From contig NZ_NPDU01000013.1 in NCBI RefSeq assembly GCF_002811985.1, positions 1 to 62,500 on the forward strand: a DNA stretch of 62,500 nucleotides, given 5' to 3'. A program made the translations under genes and the position numbers. Shown here piece by piece: positions 37,685 through 48,796 of the stretch. Position 1 is the first letter of the stretch. Each line of letters opens with the position of its first letter. The notes beneath the pieces are model-generated. The model saw only the letters and a program-made list of their open reading frames with translations. It was not told the origin of the DNA and did no database searches. The DNA comes from Leptospira adleri (lineage in GTDB: Bacteria; Spirochaetota; Leptospiria; Leptospirales; Leptospiraceae).

Positions 37685-38764
37685 ATGATGTCAGACTCTC
37701 CTCGGAAACAGAATTTACAATGCGTTTTTTCCGCTCGTTACGGAGGAGTTCCTACATTCCTAAAAAAGGTTTCCGTCCCCATTCTTAGTTTTTTTCTTTT
37801 TATTCTCTCAAACTCTCCGATTCGGGCCCAACTGAATATCGGAGGACAATACTACTCGGGACTTCTCTGGGGAGAAAACGAAATTCTTTCTCCCGAATAC
37901 TACAACGACGGATCCTTTCTAAGATCGGAACAGGATTTCATTTTGAGCGCGGGAAGAAACTGGAAAGGAGACCCTCCCCCATCGAAGGGAAGTTTTATCT
38001 TTGAAGGAAAGGAAATTCTCAACTGCGGACTTTTCAACAACGAGGCGGTCCTTCTTTTGGAAAAAGGAAAAATCGAAGAACGGACAAAGGCGATTTCCAT
38101 GTTGGAGGAAGGGGTTCGTTTCGATCCTAAGTTTTTTCCCTTTCGATACAATCTCGGAAGAGCCTTTCACTTGGAAAAAAAATACCAGAAGGCGATCATT
38201 CAGTTCGAATACGCGAGTTCCGAAATTCCGGAATATTACAGAACCTACATCCATTTGGGAACGTTGTATGAAACCGTGAGAGAACCGATCAACGCTACGA
38301 TTCTTTGGAGAAAGGCGGTTTCCCTAAACCCGTTTCATACGGAAGCGCTTCTTCTTTTGGCGGATCACTACATACGAACCGATCTGAAAAACCGGGCCCT
38401 TCTTTACATAAAGGAAGCGGCCCGAATCGACGAACAAAGTCCGGACGCGAGAATGGGAAAAGCGAGGATCGAACTCTTATCCTCCAAAGATCTCTACGCG
38501 TATCGAATTTTTAAGAATACGGAACTCGTCGACGATCTAGGACGAAAAAAACAATACAACAAGAAGTTTCATTTCTTCTTCGCGGAAACTGCAAGCAAGG
38601 TCGGCGATTATGTCACCGCGGCGGATCAATACGAGCAGCTTCTTAAATTCCCGAACGATCCTTTCTTTTCGGAATTCTCCTACAAGGTGATCGAAAGAAG
38701 AAAAGACCTCGCAAAACGTTTTGCGGAGATCAAGTCCCTCGAAGAGGAAAACAAAAACGACTGA
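37685..38764 (+). CDS. Exported TPR protein
   Basis: 359 residues. An N-terminal stretch of about 28 residues precedes a signal-like hydrophobic segment ([21 protein letters not shown]). The mature part begins [13 protein letters not shown] and continues with TPR units: [115 protein letters not shown] and [20 protein letters not shown]. It is probably a periplasmic scaffold. No in-frame start exists between 37688 and the signal, so the long N-terminus, which carries a GAGTTCCTAC dyad at 37746, seems real. It lies only 13 bases from the divergent ccmA start. Confidence 0.8.
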   Translation: MMSDSPRKQNLQCVFSARYGGVPTFLKKVSVPILSFFLFILSNSPIRAQLNIGGQYYSGLLWGENEILSPEYYNDGSFLRSEQDFILSAGRNWKGDPPPSKGSFIFEGKEILNCGLFNNEAVLLLEKGKIEERTKAISMLEEGVRFDPKFFPFRYNLGRAFHLEKKYQKAIIQFEYASSEIPEYYRTYIHLGTLYETVREPINATILWRKAVSLNPFHTEALLLLADHYIRTDLKNRALLYIKEAARIDEQSPDARMGKARIELLSSKDLYAYRIFKNTELVDDLGRKKQYNKKFHFFFAETASKVGDYVTAADQYEQLLKFPNDPFFSEFSYKVIERRKDLAKRFAEIKSLEEENKND

Positions 38765-38818
38765 AAAAGGGTTTGCTTTTTTCAATTTTCTTCCGTTATC
38801 TTGAACCTTGGAGGAATC

Positions 38819-39452
<634 letters not shown>

Positions 39453-40217
39453 TCAAACGCGGAGGGAGCTCAGATCGGTCGCACGGATGAGTTCCCCCGT
39501 AAAAGCGCTTTTATAATTCTTAAAAACCTCTTCCGTTTTCCCAAAATCCAAAAGTTTTCCTTTTTCCAAGATTCCTATTTGATCGCAGAATTTTCTCGCC
39601 GTTCTCAAGTTGTGAGTGATAAGAAGAATCGTGAGTTTTCTTTCTATAGCGATTTTTTTTAGGAGAATCAAAATCTCGTTCAAAAGAATCGGATCAAGCG
39701 CGCCTAACGCTTCGTCCAAAAAAAGAATTTTCGGTTCCGTAAGAAGCGCGCGAAGAAGCGAAGCCCTTTGAAGTTCTCCTCCGGAAAAGGACAGCACGTT
39801 TCGGTTGAGATCCTTTCCCGAAAGCTGAAACGAATGCAGGAACTCCCCGAAGGACGTTTCCCCGCGTTCCGCGATTTCTCCCCCAAGAATACGAAGAGGT
39901 TCTTTCAGCGCTTTTTCCAAAGTCCAAGCTGGATTGAAGCTGCCGACCGGGTCTTGAAAAACGGGTTGAAGATGATGAATCGGAATTTCACTTCGATTCT
40001 TTCCGAAAAAGAAAACGGATCCGCTTTGTTTCACATTCTTGAATGTGGGAACTCCCAAAATCGAACGAAAAAGAGAAGTTTTTCCGGAACCGGAACGACC
40101 GAGAATTCCGAGGACGGTCCCCGGTGCGACTTCGAAAGAAATGGAATCCAATACGACTCTCTCTTCCAACTGCAAATTGAGTCTTCTAATTTCAAGGGCA
40201 AGATTAGAATCTGGCAT
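39453..40217 (-). CDS. ABC transporter ATP-binding protein (peptide/nickel type)
   Basis: 254-residue ATPase resembling DppF/OppF/NikE subunits. Walker [11 protein letters not shown] loop [16 protein letters not shown] (the DPxxSxNP pattern is typical of oligopeptide/nickel importers), signature [15 protein letters not shown], Walker [13 protein letters not shown] with Ala-Leu replacing the usual Pro-Thr/Ser, and His switch [10 protein letters not shown]. No permease or binding protein gene is adjacent, so its partners are elsewhere or it is an orphan. Its stop lies next to the stop of the convergent gene. A GTGGGAACTC dyad occurs in frame near 40045 (GVPTF). Confidence 0.87.
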   Translation of the reverse strand: MPDSNLALEIRRLNLQLEERVVLDSISFEVAPGTVLGILGRSGSGKTSLFRSILGVPTFKNVKQSGSVFFFGKNRSEIPIHHLQPVFQDPVGSFNPAWTLEKALKEPLRILGGEIAERGETSFGEFLHSFQLSGKDLNRNVLSFSGGELQRASLLRALLTEPKILFLDEALGALDPILLNEILILLKKIAIERKLTILLITHNLRTARKFCDQIGILEKGKLLDFGKTEEVFKNYKSAFTGELIRATDLSSLRV

Positions 40218-40872
40218 TTTTCCAAAATACGCAACTCGCGCAACGAGGACAAGAATTCTTAAATCGCGGTTTTGAATCCGGAAATCAATGTCGATCCTTC
40301 AAAATGAAATTTTAGAACTTGTCCTAAAGTTTCGGAACATCTCCTCGCAAGTTGTTCGAATCCTCGGAAAAATTTGTCGTAACAACGACAGCTCTACCGT
40401 GAAACGCGCGCCCCACCCTGCGGCGCGATCCGTAGAGAGTGCCGCGCTGAGTTTCTTGGGTGGAGGAGGCGGGTTAGCGGGAAATCTCGGGAGATTTTTC
40501 TCTATCACAGAAATTGCATATTGTCAAGCGTAAATCTCCCGCAGACTTTTGTAGGAACTCCAACAAAAATTCTTCTTTCGATTCTTGATTAAAAATCACT
40601 TTCCAATTGGAGGACAAGATTATGCGTAGCGCGAAAGATCGAGAAAAATCCATTTTGTAAAATGGAAACCCTTGTGTGAGTTCCCACAAATTACGATAGA
40701 TGCGGTTTTGTCGAAGATTTTGAATCCTTCTTTGTCTCCAAAAAAAGTATGAGTTCCTACTTTTTAGATTTTGGGACCGGCTTTTAACGAAGGTTTTCCA
40801 TTTCCGGACCTGAAACCGTTTTCGAATCGCCAATCTGAATATCGTTTCGTTTATACTCGATCCCAAATCAGC
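40218..40872. other. Non-coding gap with GC-rich hairpin and paired dyads
   Basis: No gene supported. ORFs of 70-130 residues here lack start signals. A GC-rich island around 40405-40480 contains a CGCGCC/GGCGCG stem (40407-40427) and CCACCC/GGGTGG segments. GTAGGAACTC occurs at 40551-40560. An inverted copy of the paired element spans about 40672-40768. Confidence 0.5.
40672..40768 (-). repeat. Paired GGAACTC element, copy 2 (inverted)
   Basis: Read on the minus strand: CTAAAAAGTAGGAACTCATAC (core 40751-40760), then 73 bases later TTTGTGGGAACTCACACAA (core 40678-40687). Same order and spacing as 11931-12025 and 43871-43964. Confidence 0.65.
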
Positions 40873-41460
40873 TTAAGGCCCGGAGATACATCGCAGATAC
40901 GCGTTATTCGCCTTTGGGAACTCGATTGTTCCTCCCATTCGATAATCTGCGATATAAGCCATGGACCGATATCGCGTGTTCCTCGGAATGGAATAGGCTC
41001 TTCGGATTGAAGCCGGCGTCGCCACGTAGGAGGCCGGATCCGAATTAAAATCATTCACCGCCGTGGCATCGGGACTGGATCCCGCGGCGATTCCGCTTGT
41101 GGAACTCCAATAATATCCTCCGATCGTATTTTGAAAAATCGAAACGTCGATGATCGGATAAGTGCTTCTACGGTAATCGATAAGGCTCGCAAGCTCTTTC
41201 ACGTTAGGCACTCTCCAAACTCTTCCGGCCAGATTGAGATTCTGACAGGAAAAAATCGCGGAGTTCCAATCCATGATCGTTGCGGATCCGGAACAATCCA
41301 AGGAGGCCTGACCAAAAGAACATTTCTGCCAATAAAATCCGTTTAACGCGTCCCTGACGGTTCCGTCTCCATTGTCGACATACGGACCTCCGATCGCAGA
41401 CAGCGAAGACGAATGAAAATGAATCAGAAAGATAAAAACTAAAATGATGATTTTCTTCAT
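40873..41460 (-). CDS. DUF1566 (Lcl C-terminal) domain exported protein
   Basis: 195 residues. A signal peptide (KKIIILVFIFLIHFHSSSLSAIG) precedes a single DUF1566/Lcl_C domain: PYVDNGDGTVRDALNGFYWQKCSFGQ, WNSAIFSCQNLNLAGRVWRVPNVKELASLIDY, YYWSSTS, and the C-terminal YLRCISGP. Such domains occur in surface or periplasmic proteins and have a C-type-lectin-like fold. The start at ATG 41460 is fixed by AAGGAG. The frame is open further upstream, but that part belongs to the end of the neighbour. It lies ten bases after a larger lipoprotein gene with the same C-terminal domain, probably as a two-gene operon. Confidence 0.85.
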   Translation of the reverse strand: MKKIIILVFIFLIHFHSSSLSAIGGPYVDNGDGTVRDALNGFYWQKCSFGQASLDCSGSATIMDWNSAIFSCQNLNLAGRVWRVPNVKELASLIDYRRSTYPIIDVSIFQNTIGGYYWSSTSGIAAGSSPDATAVNDFNSDPASYVATPASIRRAYSIPRNTRYRSMAYIADYRMGGTIEFPKANNAYLRCISGP

Positions 41461-41470
41461 AAAATTCTCC

Positions 41471-43633
41471 TTAATCCGCAAGACAAAGACTTGTATAATA
41501 ATACCTCTGGCCCGCATAATTTGAAAGGTAGCTCAGTCTGTTTGGCCCGGGCTGCGTAACCCCACCGAAAACGGAGATCGCCCATGCTCCCTGGGAATAA
41601 TAACTGGCAGGATTCAACGGATCACCCGGACCGTTCGAAAGCGAGTCGATAGTACCGGTCACGGTCGCGGCATTGATGCTCAGTGAATGCGTTCCGGTCC
41701 AATATCTTTGGTAGTCATTTCTTGGAAGTCCCGGGAAATTCGCCTCCGGAATAGTGTCATTTCCAGCGCTCCCTCCGTAATTTAGAATTCCATAATATTC
41801 TGATAGGTATGGAATTCTCCACGTTTTCTTTCCCGCGTATCCGTTTCCGGAGTTGATCGAATTCAAGGCATTACAATCGATTGCGGAAAACTGATCCATA
41901 TAAGGATATCCAACGGTCGCCAAACAAGTAACTCCGTCCCATTTAGAATCTTGGGGACAAACCTGTACACAGGTAGTCCCGTTCCAAGAAAAACCTTCAA
42001 CGCAAGTTTTCCAAACCTTTCCCGTAATCGTATCGACAGAGACGATATCATTGGGATAGGACGCGTTCAGTGCGAAAGGAAGAGTCAATCCTGAACTTAC
42101 GTTAACGATCTCGCCGTCTTGTCCTGAGCCGACGCAAGCAGCGGGATCCCCGTTCGAATCCGAACAATCCGTTTGTCCCGTGTCCGCCACTGTTTGAGGT
42201 GAAGATTCCACACCGGTTGCAAATGATAAACTAGTGGAAATAGGCGCAGGGGTGTTTCCCGCAAAATCCTTAAAGCCAAAAACGGACAACTGAACGAAAA
42301 ATAATTCAGGCAGCTTGCTCTGTAGGTCCAATCGGTAAGTTCTTGCATCTAACCACTGCCCAGTAGTTCCCTTTAAAGGCTTACTTGTTGATCCTGCTAA
42401 AGTAGGACTAGTAAAAATAATCAAACTCGGACCTACGGTTGCATTCGTGTCCATGTCCTTATCAAAAGTAAACGTGAAATATCTTTGATTGACCGGCAGA
42501 TTAAAATTGTTTCCCGCCGGAGACGCTGTCATCACGGGAATCACAGTGTCTTTCACCAGATTGAACGTCGTATAACCTACGTTACTGGTCAAAGAGGAAG
42601 TGACGCAGATCCGAATCGTATAACTTCCATCGGAAGGAAGGGACACAGCGGACACTCCGCTTGTTTTCACCACGTTCGCGGTTACGGTTCCGCTCGTAAG
42701 CTGCGTTCCATCCGAACAAGTATTGCTGTTCCTTCTGATGCTAAATGATCCTGTAATATCGCTTTTCCATTTGATCGTACTCGAGGAAGTAGACTTCAGA
42801 TATTGAGCGCTCTGGGATGTAATCGTAATTGTCGGATTCCCGGTAAAAACGGTGTAAACCGAAGGAGCGCTCACTGCTCCGACATTTCCAGCTGCGTCGA
42901 CCGCGATCGCTTTCACGGTAGTGATCGCGTTATCCGGAACCGAGAACGCATTCGAAAACAAAATGGAATTCGCATCGGGAGTTCCGTCCGGTAAAATTCC
43001 CGGATCGGAACCGCCGACTCGATAGGCGATCTTGTTGCAGCCGGATCCGCCCAAATCGGAACAAGTCAAAGAAATATCGGGAATCGCGGATCCGTAAACT
43101 CCCGTAGTCGGGGCAAACGTATTCATAGTGGGAGGAGTATCGTCTCGAATCACGTCTAATTCCACTTTGTCCCAATTCGATCCGCTTTCGGAAGAATCTA
43201 AACAAAGTATGATCCGATTCGCTCCTACCGTAAGGGGATTTGTCGCGTCATTTGCATCGATTCGGTTCGAAACGGAAGTCGACTTTGTAACGGCACCTTC
43301 CGAAATCACCGTTCCGTCCTGGCAGTTCGTGGCGTTCAAACGAAGCCTATAATAAGAATCCATACTCGACGACCAGGTGACGTCCTTAGAATTGATCGCT
43401 CCTGCGTTCGCACTTACGAAGAATCTGGAGGCCGAACTCAGGTTGATTTTGCCGGTTTCCGGAGCTTGGATCAAATTCGATCTCGGCAAATCAATTCCGG
43501 AAAATGTAAAAAGCAGAGGAGCCTTTTTGCCCTTGTTCAAACATCCGATCGTAAAAAAAATTAGGACTAAGCAAAAATAATTAGCATAAAAAGTCTTTTT
43601 CAAATGTTGTTTCTTTATAGCGCCATTCTTCAT
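41471..43633 (-). CDS. Large lipoprotein with Ig-like repeats and DUF1566 domain
   Basis: 720 residues. The lipoprotein signal ends in IFFTIGC. The middle holds repeated Ig-like/bacterial beta-sandwich units: VTWSSSMDSYYRLRLNATNCQDGTVI and the similar IKWKSDITGSFSIRRNSNTCSDGTQL, DDTPPTMNTFAPTTGVYG, and a Big_5-like ASPAGNNFNLPVNQRYFTFTFDKDMDTNATV. Paired cysteines are likely disulphides. The C-terminal part (about 590-720) is a DUF1566/Lcl_C domain (DCNALNSINSGNGYAGKKTWRIPYLSEYYGILNY, YWTGTHS, YYYTSLCLAD). GGGGG precedes the ATG. A surface location and ligand binding are plausible; nothing in the sequence names the ligand. Confidence 0.85.
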   Translation of the reverse strand: MKNGAIKKQHLKKTFYANYFCLVLIFFTIGCLNKGKKAPLLFTFSGIDLPRSNLIQAPETGKINLSSASRFFVSANAGAINSKDVTWSSSMDSYYRLRLNATNCQDGTVISEGAVTKSTSVSNRIDANDATNPLTVGANRIILCLDSSESGSNWDKVELDVIRDDTPPTMNTFAPTTGVYGSAIPDISLTCSDLGGSGCNKIAYRVGGSDPGILPDGTPDANSILFSNAFSVPDNAITTVKAIAVDAAGNVGAVSAPSVYTVFTGNPTITITSQSAQYLKSTSSSTIKWKSDITGSFSIRRNSNTCSDGTQLTSGTVTANVVKTSGVSAVSLPSDGSYTIRICVTSSLTSNVGYTTFNLVKDTVIPVMTASPAGNNFNLPVNQRYFTFTFDKDMDTNATVGPSLIIFTSPTLAGSTSKPLKGTTGQWLDARTYRLDLQSKLPELFFVQLSVFGFKDFAGNTPAPISTSLSFATGVESSPQTVADTGQTDCSDSNGDPAACVGSGQDGEIVNVSSGLTLPFALNASYPNDIVSVDTITGKVWKTCVEGFSWNGTTCVQVCPQDSKWDGVTCLATVGYPYMDQFSAIDCNALNSINSGNGYAGKKTWRIPYLSEYYGILNYGGSAGNDTIPEANFPGLPRNDYQRYWTGTHSLSINAATVTGTIDSLSNGPGDPLNPASYYSQGAWAISVFGGVTQPGPNRLSYLSNYAGQRYYYTSLCLAD

Positions 43634-44221
43634 AGAACCCCCAACAACATCTATCTATGTACAAGTGGATGTAACTGCTAAGAAATCTAATGCAGAAAAG
43701 GTCAAACGGCATCCCCACCTATAACTGAGGACAACCCTGCTTATAACCTATTCTTCAGGTTATCAATCGCCCCGGATCTCCAACTCTTGTAAAAAATTCT
43801 TCCGTTTAAATCTTAAAAGCTAAGAAGAATGAAACAAACAGCCACAAAACTCATGGCCATTCTTAAAACCTAAAAATGTGGGAACTCATACTTTCTTGAA
43901 AGGAAGGAGCGATTTAGAATCCCCAAAAAATCGAATGGATTGCAAATGTGGGAACTCACACAAAGATTAGAATCTAGAGACCAAAACTTTTCGTTCTTTG
44001 AGGTTTTGGGAAAGGCTCTAAATCAAATGCAAAAAGAAATAGAGGCCCGCCGGGAGGGCGCACGTTTCGCTTTTTCCAATCTTCTCAAAAGAAACGAAAT
44101 CGAACGAACGGAAAACGTCTAAGAAAAGGAGAATAGAACGAGCAAGAGAAGCCTTTTTGAAGAAAGAAGGAGGCTTATTATTACTTGCCCGATTCCGTTG
44201 AAAAAAGAAGCTGAGAAGAGA
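43634..44221. other. Non-coding gap with paired dyads
   Basis: No supported gene. A 60-residue ORF starting in the second dyad (43940) has no ribosome binding site. The gap holds the third copy of the paired element (43871-43964). The end of the gap provides the GAGAAGAG binding site for the HMG-CoA lyase gene. Confidence 0.45.
43871..43964 (+). repeat. Paired GGAACTC element, copy 3
   Basis: CCTAAAAATGTGGGAACTCA (core 43878-43887), continuing TACTTTCT, and 70 bases later AAATGTGGGAACTCACACAA (core 43948-43957). It shares order and orientation with 11931-12025, and some sequence similarity continues for about 60 bases downstream. Confidence 0.65.
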
Positions 44222-45118
44222 ATGGAAGTAAAAATCACAGAAGTCGGTCCAAGAGACGGACTCCAAAACGAGAAAACCCCCGTCCCAACAAAGGATAAAT
44301 TCGAATACATTCAACTCCTCGTGAAAGCGGGTTTGAAGAACATCGAAGCGACCTCATTCGTAAAAAAAGAATCGATTCCGCAACTGGCGGACGCGACCGA
44401 ACTTTCCTCCCTTTTGGATTTTAAGAACGGGATCCAGTATTCAGCCTTAACTCCGAATTTAAAAGGATACGAAGCGGCAAAGAACGCGGGTTATAAAGAA
44501 GTCGCCGTTTTCACCGCGGCCTCCGAATCATTTACGAAAAAAAATATCAATCGGACCATTTCGGAATCGATCGAAGGCTTTAAGGAAATCTTCGAACAAG
44601 CAAAAAAAGACGGAATCAAAGTCCGCGGATACGTTTCCACCGTGATCGATTGTCCCTATGAAGGAAAAGTGGATCCTAAAAAAGTATTAGAAGTTTCTAA
44701 AGTTCTTTTCGAACTCGGAGCTTACGAAATTTCTCTCGGCGAGACGATCGGCACGGGAGTTCCCGCGGAAGTGGAACGTTTGCTGGAAATTCTTCTGAAA
44801 GAAATCCCAGCAAACCGATTGGCGGGACACTTTCACGACACGTACGGAATGGCGATCGCGAACGTGGAAAAAGCGTTCTCCATGGGAATACGCTCCTTTG
44901 ATTCTTCCTCAGGAGGATTAGGAGGTTGCCCTTACGCAAAAGGCGCGGCCGGAAATTTGGCAACTGACGATCTTGTTTACTTTCTCGAAAAATCGGGAGT
45001 TCATACGGGGATCGATCCAGGTCTTCTTTGGGAGGCTTCCGCGTTTATGGAAAAGGCAATCGCAAGAGATCTTCAATCCAGAACCTACTTAGCGACAAAG
45101 AAAAAAAGAGAAGTTTGA
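44222..45118 (+). CDS. Hydroxymethylglutaryl-CoA lyase
   Basis: 298-residue TIM-barrel enzyme that cleaves HMG-CoA to acetyl-CoA and acetoacetate, the last step of leucine degradation. Signatures are EVGPRDGLQNEK (metal-binding Asp and catalytic Arg), IEATSFV, the metal His pair in AGHFHDTYGMA, and the HMG-CoA lyase signature SSSGGLGGCPYAKGAAGN with the catalytic Cys. The start is placed at ATG 44222 behind GAGAAGAG rather than at TTG 44198. Its stop codon overlaps the TTG start of the next gene. An in-frame GAGTTCCCGC dyad lies at 44757 (GVPAE). Confidence 0.93.
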   Translation: MEVKITEVGPRDGLQNEKTPVPTKDKFEYIQLLVKAGLKNIEATSFVKKESIPQLADATELSSLLDFKNGIQYSALTPNLKGYEAAKNAGYKEVAVFTAASESFTKKNINRTISESIEGFKEIFEQAKKDGIKVRGYVSTVIDCPYEGKVDPKKVLEVSKVLFELGAYEISLGETIGTGVPAEVERLLEILLKEIPANRLAGHFHDTYGMAIANVEKAFSMGIRSFDSSSGGLGGCPYAKGAAGNLATDDLVYFLEKSGVHTGIDPGLLWEASAFMEKAIARDLQSRTYLATKKKREV

Positions 45119-46050
45119 ACCAAAATACCGCCGACCAAAAACTAAAAAGGACGCTGGAAAAAATCTTCGAGAAATACGAATCTCCCGAATTCCTTTCCAG
45201 CGATCCGATAGAGTTCCCCCATTCGTATTCAAACCCAAACGACCAGGAAATATCCGGATTTATTTCCGCGCTCTTTTCTTACGGGAACGTCCGAGCGATC
45301 AAAAATTATCTGGGACATCTTTTTGAATTTTGCGGGAACTCCCCGCACGAATTTTTTCTCAAGGAAGATCTTTCCCGAATACGAAAAGAAATCAAACCCT
45401 ACCGCTTTCAAAAATCCGCCGACATCCTCCTTTTTTTCAGAACGATCCAAGAACATCTTCAAAACGATCCCGCACAAAGCCTGGAATCCCTCTTCTCTTT
45501 ATCGCGGGAAAAAGAATTCAATCTGGCTCCGAGAGAACAAAAACTCTTTCTTCAAGGAGGAAGTCTTCGTCAGAGAATTCTCTCGTTTCAAATCCGATTC
45601 AGAGCGATTTCTAAAAAGATGGATTCCAAAGGTGTGAATTCTTACGGATATAGATTTTTAGTCGGCCAAGGCATTCACACGTCTTCAATCAAAAGATATT
45701 CGATGTATCTTCGATGGATGGTCCGAAAGGATTTCCCCGATTTTGGAATCTATACTTCCGTCGCTCCGGAAGAACTTTTATATCCTCTCGATATACACAT
45801 TCAAAGAGTTGCAAGCGTCCTTGAAATCAGTTCCCGCAAAACGCCGGACTGGAAAAAAGCGGAAGAGATCACCGCATTCTTTCGAAGAATTTTTCCGGAA
45901 GATCCGACTCGTGGAGACTTTGCTTTGAGCCGACTGGGAATTTTAAGACGGTGCAAATCAAAGTATATGACCGAACTCTGCGAAGAATGTCAGATAAATA
46001 CGATCTGCTCCGTTTATAAAACCCGAACTTTAAAAAATCGGAATCGTTAA
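45115..46050 (+). CDS. TIGR02757/DUF2400 family protein with Fe-S-like Cys cluster
   Basis: 311 residues from the proposed TTG at 45115, which overlaps the HMG-CoA lyase stop. The family is of unknown function. Segments such as DPIEFPHSYSNPNDQEISGFISALFSYGNV, PYRFQKSADILLFFRTI, KRYSMYLRWMVRKD and LYPLDIHIQRVASVLEI match DUF2400. The last resembles the VDTHVxRV helix of endonuclease III-type DNA glycosylases. The C-terminus has C-x8-C-x2-C-x5-C (RCKSKYMTELCEECQINTIC), close to the [4Fe-4S] loop C-x6-C-x2-C-x5-C of that superfamily. A DNA repair role is inference. The stop overlaps the stop of the convergent gene by four bases. Confidence 0.85.
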   Translation: MNQNTADQKLKRTLEKIFEKYESPEFLSSDPIEFPHSYSNPNDQEISGFISALFSYGNVRAIKNYLGHLFEFCGNSPHEFFLKEDLSRIRKEIKPYRFQKSADILLFFRTIQEHLQNDPAQSLESLFSLSREKEFNLAPREQKLFLQGGSLRQRILSFQIRFRAISKKMDSKGVNSYGYRFLVGQGIHTSSIKRYSMYLRWMVRKDFPDFGIYTSVAPEELLYPLDIHIQRVASVLEISSRKTPDWKKAEEITAFFRRIFPEDPTRGDFALSRLGILRRCKSKYMTELCEECQINTICSVYKTRTLKNRNR

Positions 46051-46436
46051 AGTTTCTTCAACTTACAAGAACCTGCAGCGATCAGACCCGAATCGAGATT
46101 ATCGGTAAGAAGAATCGAAGAAAAGATCGAGTCGGCGCACCTCTTGACATCCGTCTTAAAATACAACGACGGTGCGATCGCTTCGTCGACTTTCGGTTCG
46201 GGCAACCCCGCGGCTATCGTCATCAAAGGCAACGTAAGAATACTTCTTGAATGAGCGAGCGAACTTGGGAGTGCGACGACCGCAAAAAAAGCCGCCATAT
46301 TGATTTCAGCGCTGGCTTCCGCGGAAGTCATAGTATCTTTATCTTCTAACCGATAATAGACGGAGCAAAAAGATAGAGTGGATGCTACGATCGCAAACAA
46401 AACGACGAGCTTGATAAACCTTCTTCTTGATTTCAT
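46047..46436 (-). CDS. LIC_10705 (TIGR04452) family Leptospira lipoprotein, copy 1
   Basis: 129 residues. The signal ends in LSFCSV, so Cys is the probable lipid site. The mature part begins with an acidic DTMTSAEASAEINMAAFFAVVAL and ends with the family signature KRCADSIFSSILLTDNLDSGLIAAGSCKLKKL. That ending is also found in the paralogue 190 bases upstream, while the middle differs. Start ATG 46436 is fixed by GGAGG; the TTG at 46448 belongs to that site. A 34-base piece of the 84-bp repeat ends just upstream, in the leader or promoter. This family is, as far as known, restricted to Leptospira and without assigned function. Confidence 0.85.
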   Translation of the reverse strand: MKSRRRFIKLVVLFAIVASTLSFCSVYYRLEDKDTMTSAEASAEINMAAFFAVVALPSSLAHSRSILTLPLMTIAAGLPEPKVDEAIAPSLYFKTDVKRCADSIFSSILLTDNLDSGLIAAGSCKLKKL

Positions 46437-46445
46437 AATTTCCTC

Positions 46446-46479
46446 CAAAATAAAATAAGGTTTTGGGACGCGCTGTAAG
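46446..46479 (+). repeat. Partial copy (34 bp) of the 84-bp dispersed repeat
   Basis: Matches the last 34 bases of the copy at 27931-28014 (AAAATAAAATAAGG followed by TTTTGGGACGCGCTGTAA). The hairpin end is missing. It abuts the GGAGG ribosome binding site of the lipoprotein gene, so it would be in its 5' leader or promoter. Confidence 0.7.
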
Positions 46480-46626
46480 TTGAATCCTAAAGAAGGAAGG
46501 TCAAATCCGATCCGAGAGGAACTTGGTTCAAGTTATAGCGAGGAGGAATCGAGAATCAAACCGATGTGCAAGGTTTACGGGGAAATAGCCCGGAGCGACC
46601 CGGGCGGCGGAACAGGCCTTAAGCGA

Positions 46627-47019
46627 TTAAGGAAGTTTTTTCAGTTTACAAGCGGATGCTGCGATCAAACCGGAATCCGTGTTTTGAGTTAAGACAATCG
46701 TAGACAAAATCGAATCTGCACAGGCTTTCACCTTTTTGCTTTCGTAAAGAGCTTTACTGTCTTCATCATCGATTCCTGCCGTAGAGCTGATATATGCGAG
46801 CGAGAAAAGCGATCCCGAACTGGAACGAGTGCTTGTGGTGGAACTGGTTCGGCTGCTTGTAGTCGCTAAAACCGCTGTCATTCCGATCAAAACCGCTTCA
46901 TCAATTTTTACCGCGGCCTCGGGCCCCGTCATCGAATCCAGACCGGTAGTATCGTAAAAAGCGGCACAGGAAACGTTTAAGATAAGAATGAGAGTAAACG
47001 CTGCGAGACAATTTTTCAT
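46627..47019 (-). CDS. LIC_10705 (TIGR04452) family Leptospira lipoprotein, copy 2
   Basis: 130 residues. The signal peptide (KNCLAAFTLILILNVSCAAF) has the lipid-modified Cys in NVSC. The mature start TTGLDSMTGPEAAVKIDEAVLIGMTAVLA parallels copy 1, a Ser/Thr-rich stretch (TTSSRTSSTTSTRSSSGS) follows, and the ending KACADSILSTIVLTQNTDSGLIAASACKLKKLP is nearly the same as in copy 1. The two are tandem paralogues on the same strand, separated by 190 bases, and probably arose by duplication. Confidence 0.85.
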   Translation of the reverse strand: MKNCLAAFTLILILNVSCAAFYDTTGLDSMTGPEAAVKIDEAVLIGMTAVLATTSSRTSSTTSTRSSSGSLFSLAYISSTAGIDDEDSKALYESKKVKACADSILSTIVLTQNTDSGLIAASACKLKKLP

Positions 47020-47241
47020 GTTATATTAAAGAACCTTATTGTTAAATTTATTACGAACGTAGCCTTCGGCCATTTCTTGTCAGCTATTTAACAAGATATT
47101 ATCACAAACTTATTCCCTAAAAAGGAAACGATTCGAAAGAGGAATCGCAAGAAAACAAAATAAAAACCTAATATGATTTTTGATAAAGGAGAAGAACAAG
47201 AATCGGGTAAAATTTTTAAAACGAAGCGGAAAGTTTAAGAG

Positions 47242-47320
<79 letters not shown>

Positions 47321-47331
47321 CAGAACGTTCT

Positions 47332-47416
<85 letters not shown>

Positions 47417-47481
47417 GAAATACACGATATTTTTCGAGTGTCATGGGTCAATCAAAAACGCTGAAAAAAAGCCCCGATTCC

Positions 47482-48768
<1,287 letters not shown>

Positions 48769-48796
48769 TCAAATTGATGCTTGGTAAAATTACGTT

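Noticed and set aside
40474..40866. 130-residue minus-strand ORF
   Set aside because: Lies across the inverted paired element; strongly basic, no ribosome binding site, no recognisable fold.
43940..44122. 60-residue ORF with coiled-coil-like composition
   Set aside because: It starts at a TTG inside a GTGGGAACTC dyad and lacks a ribosome binding site; conservation would be needed to revive it.
46437..46448. TTG start four codons upstream in the first LIC_10705 lipoprotein
   Set aside because: These bases are the GGAGG ribosome binding site of the ATG at 46436.
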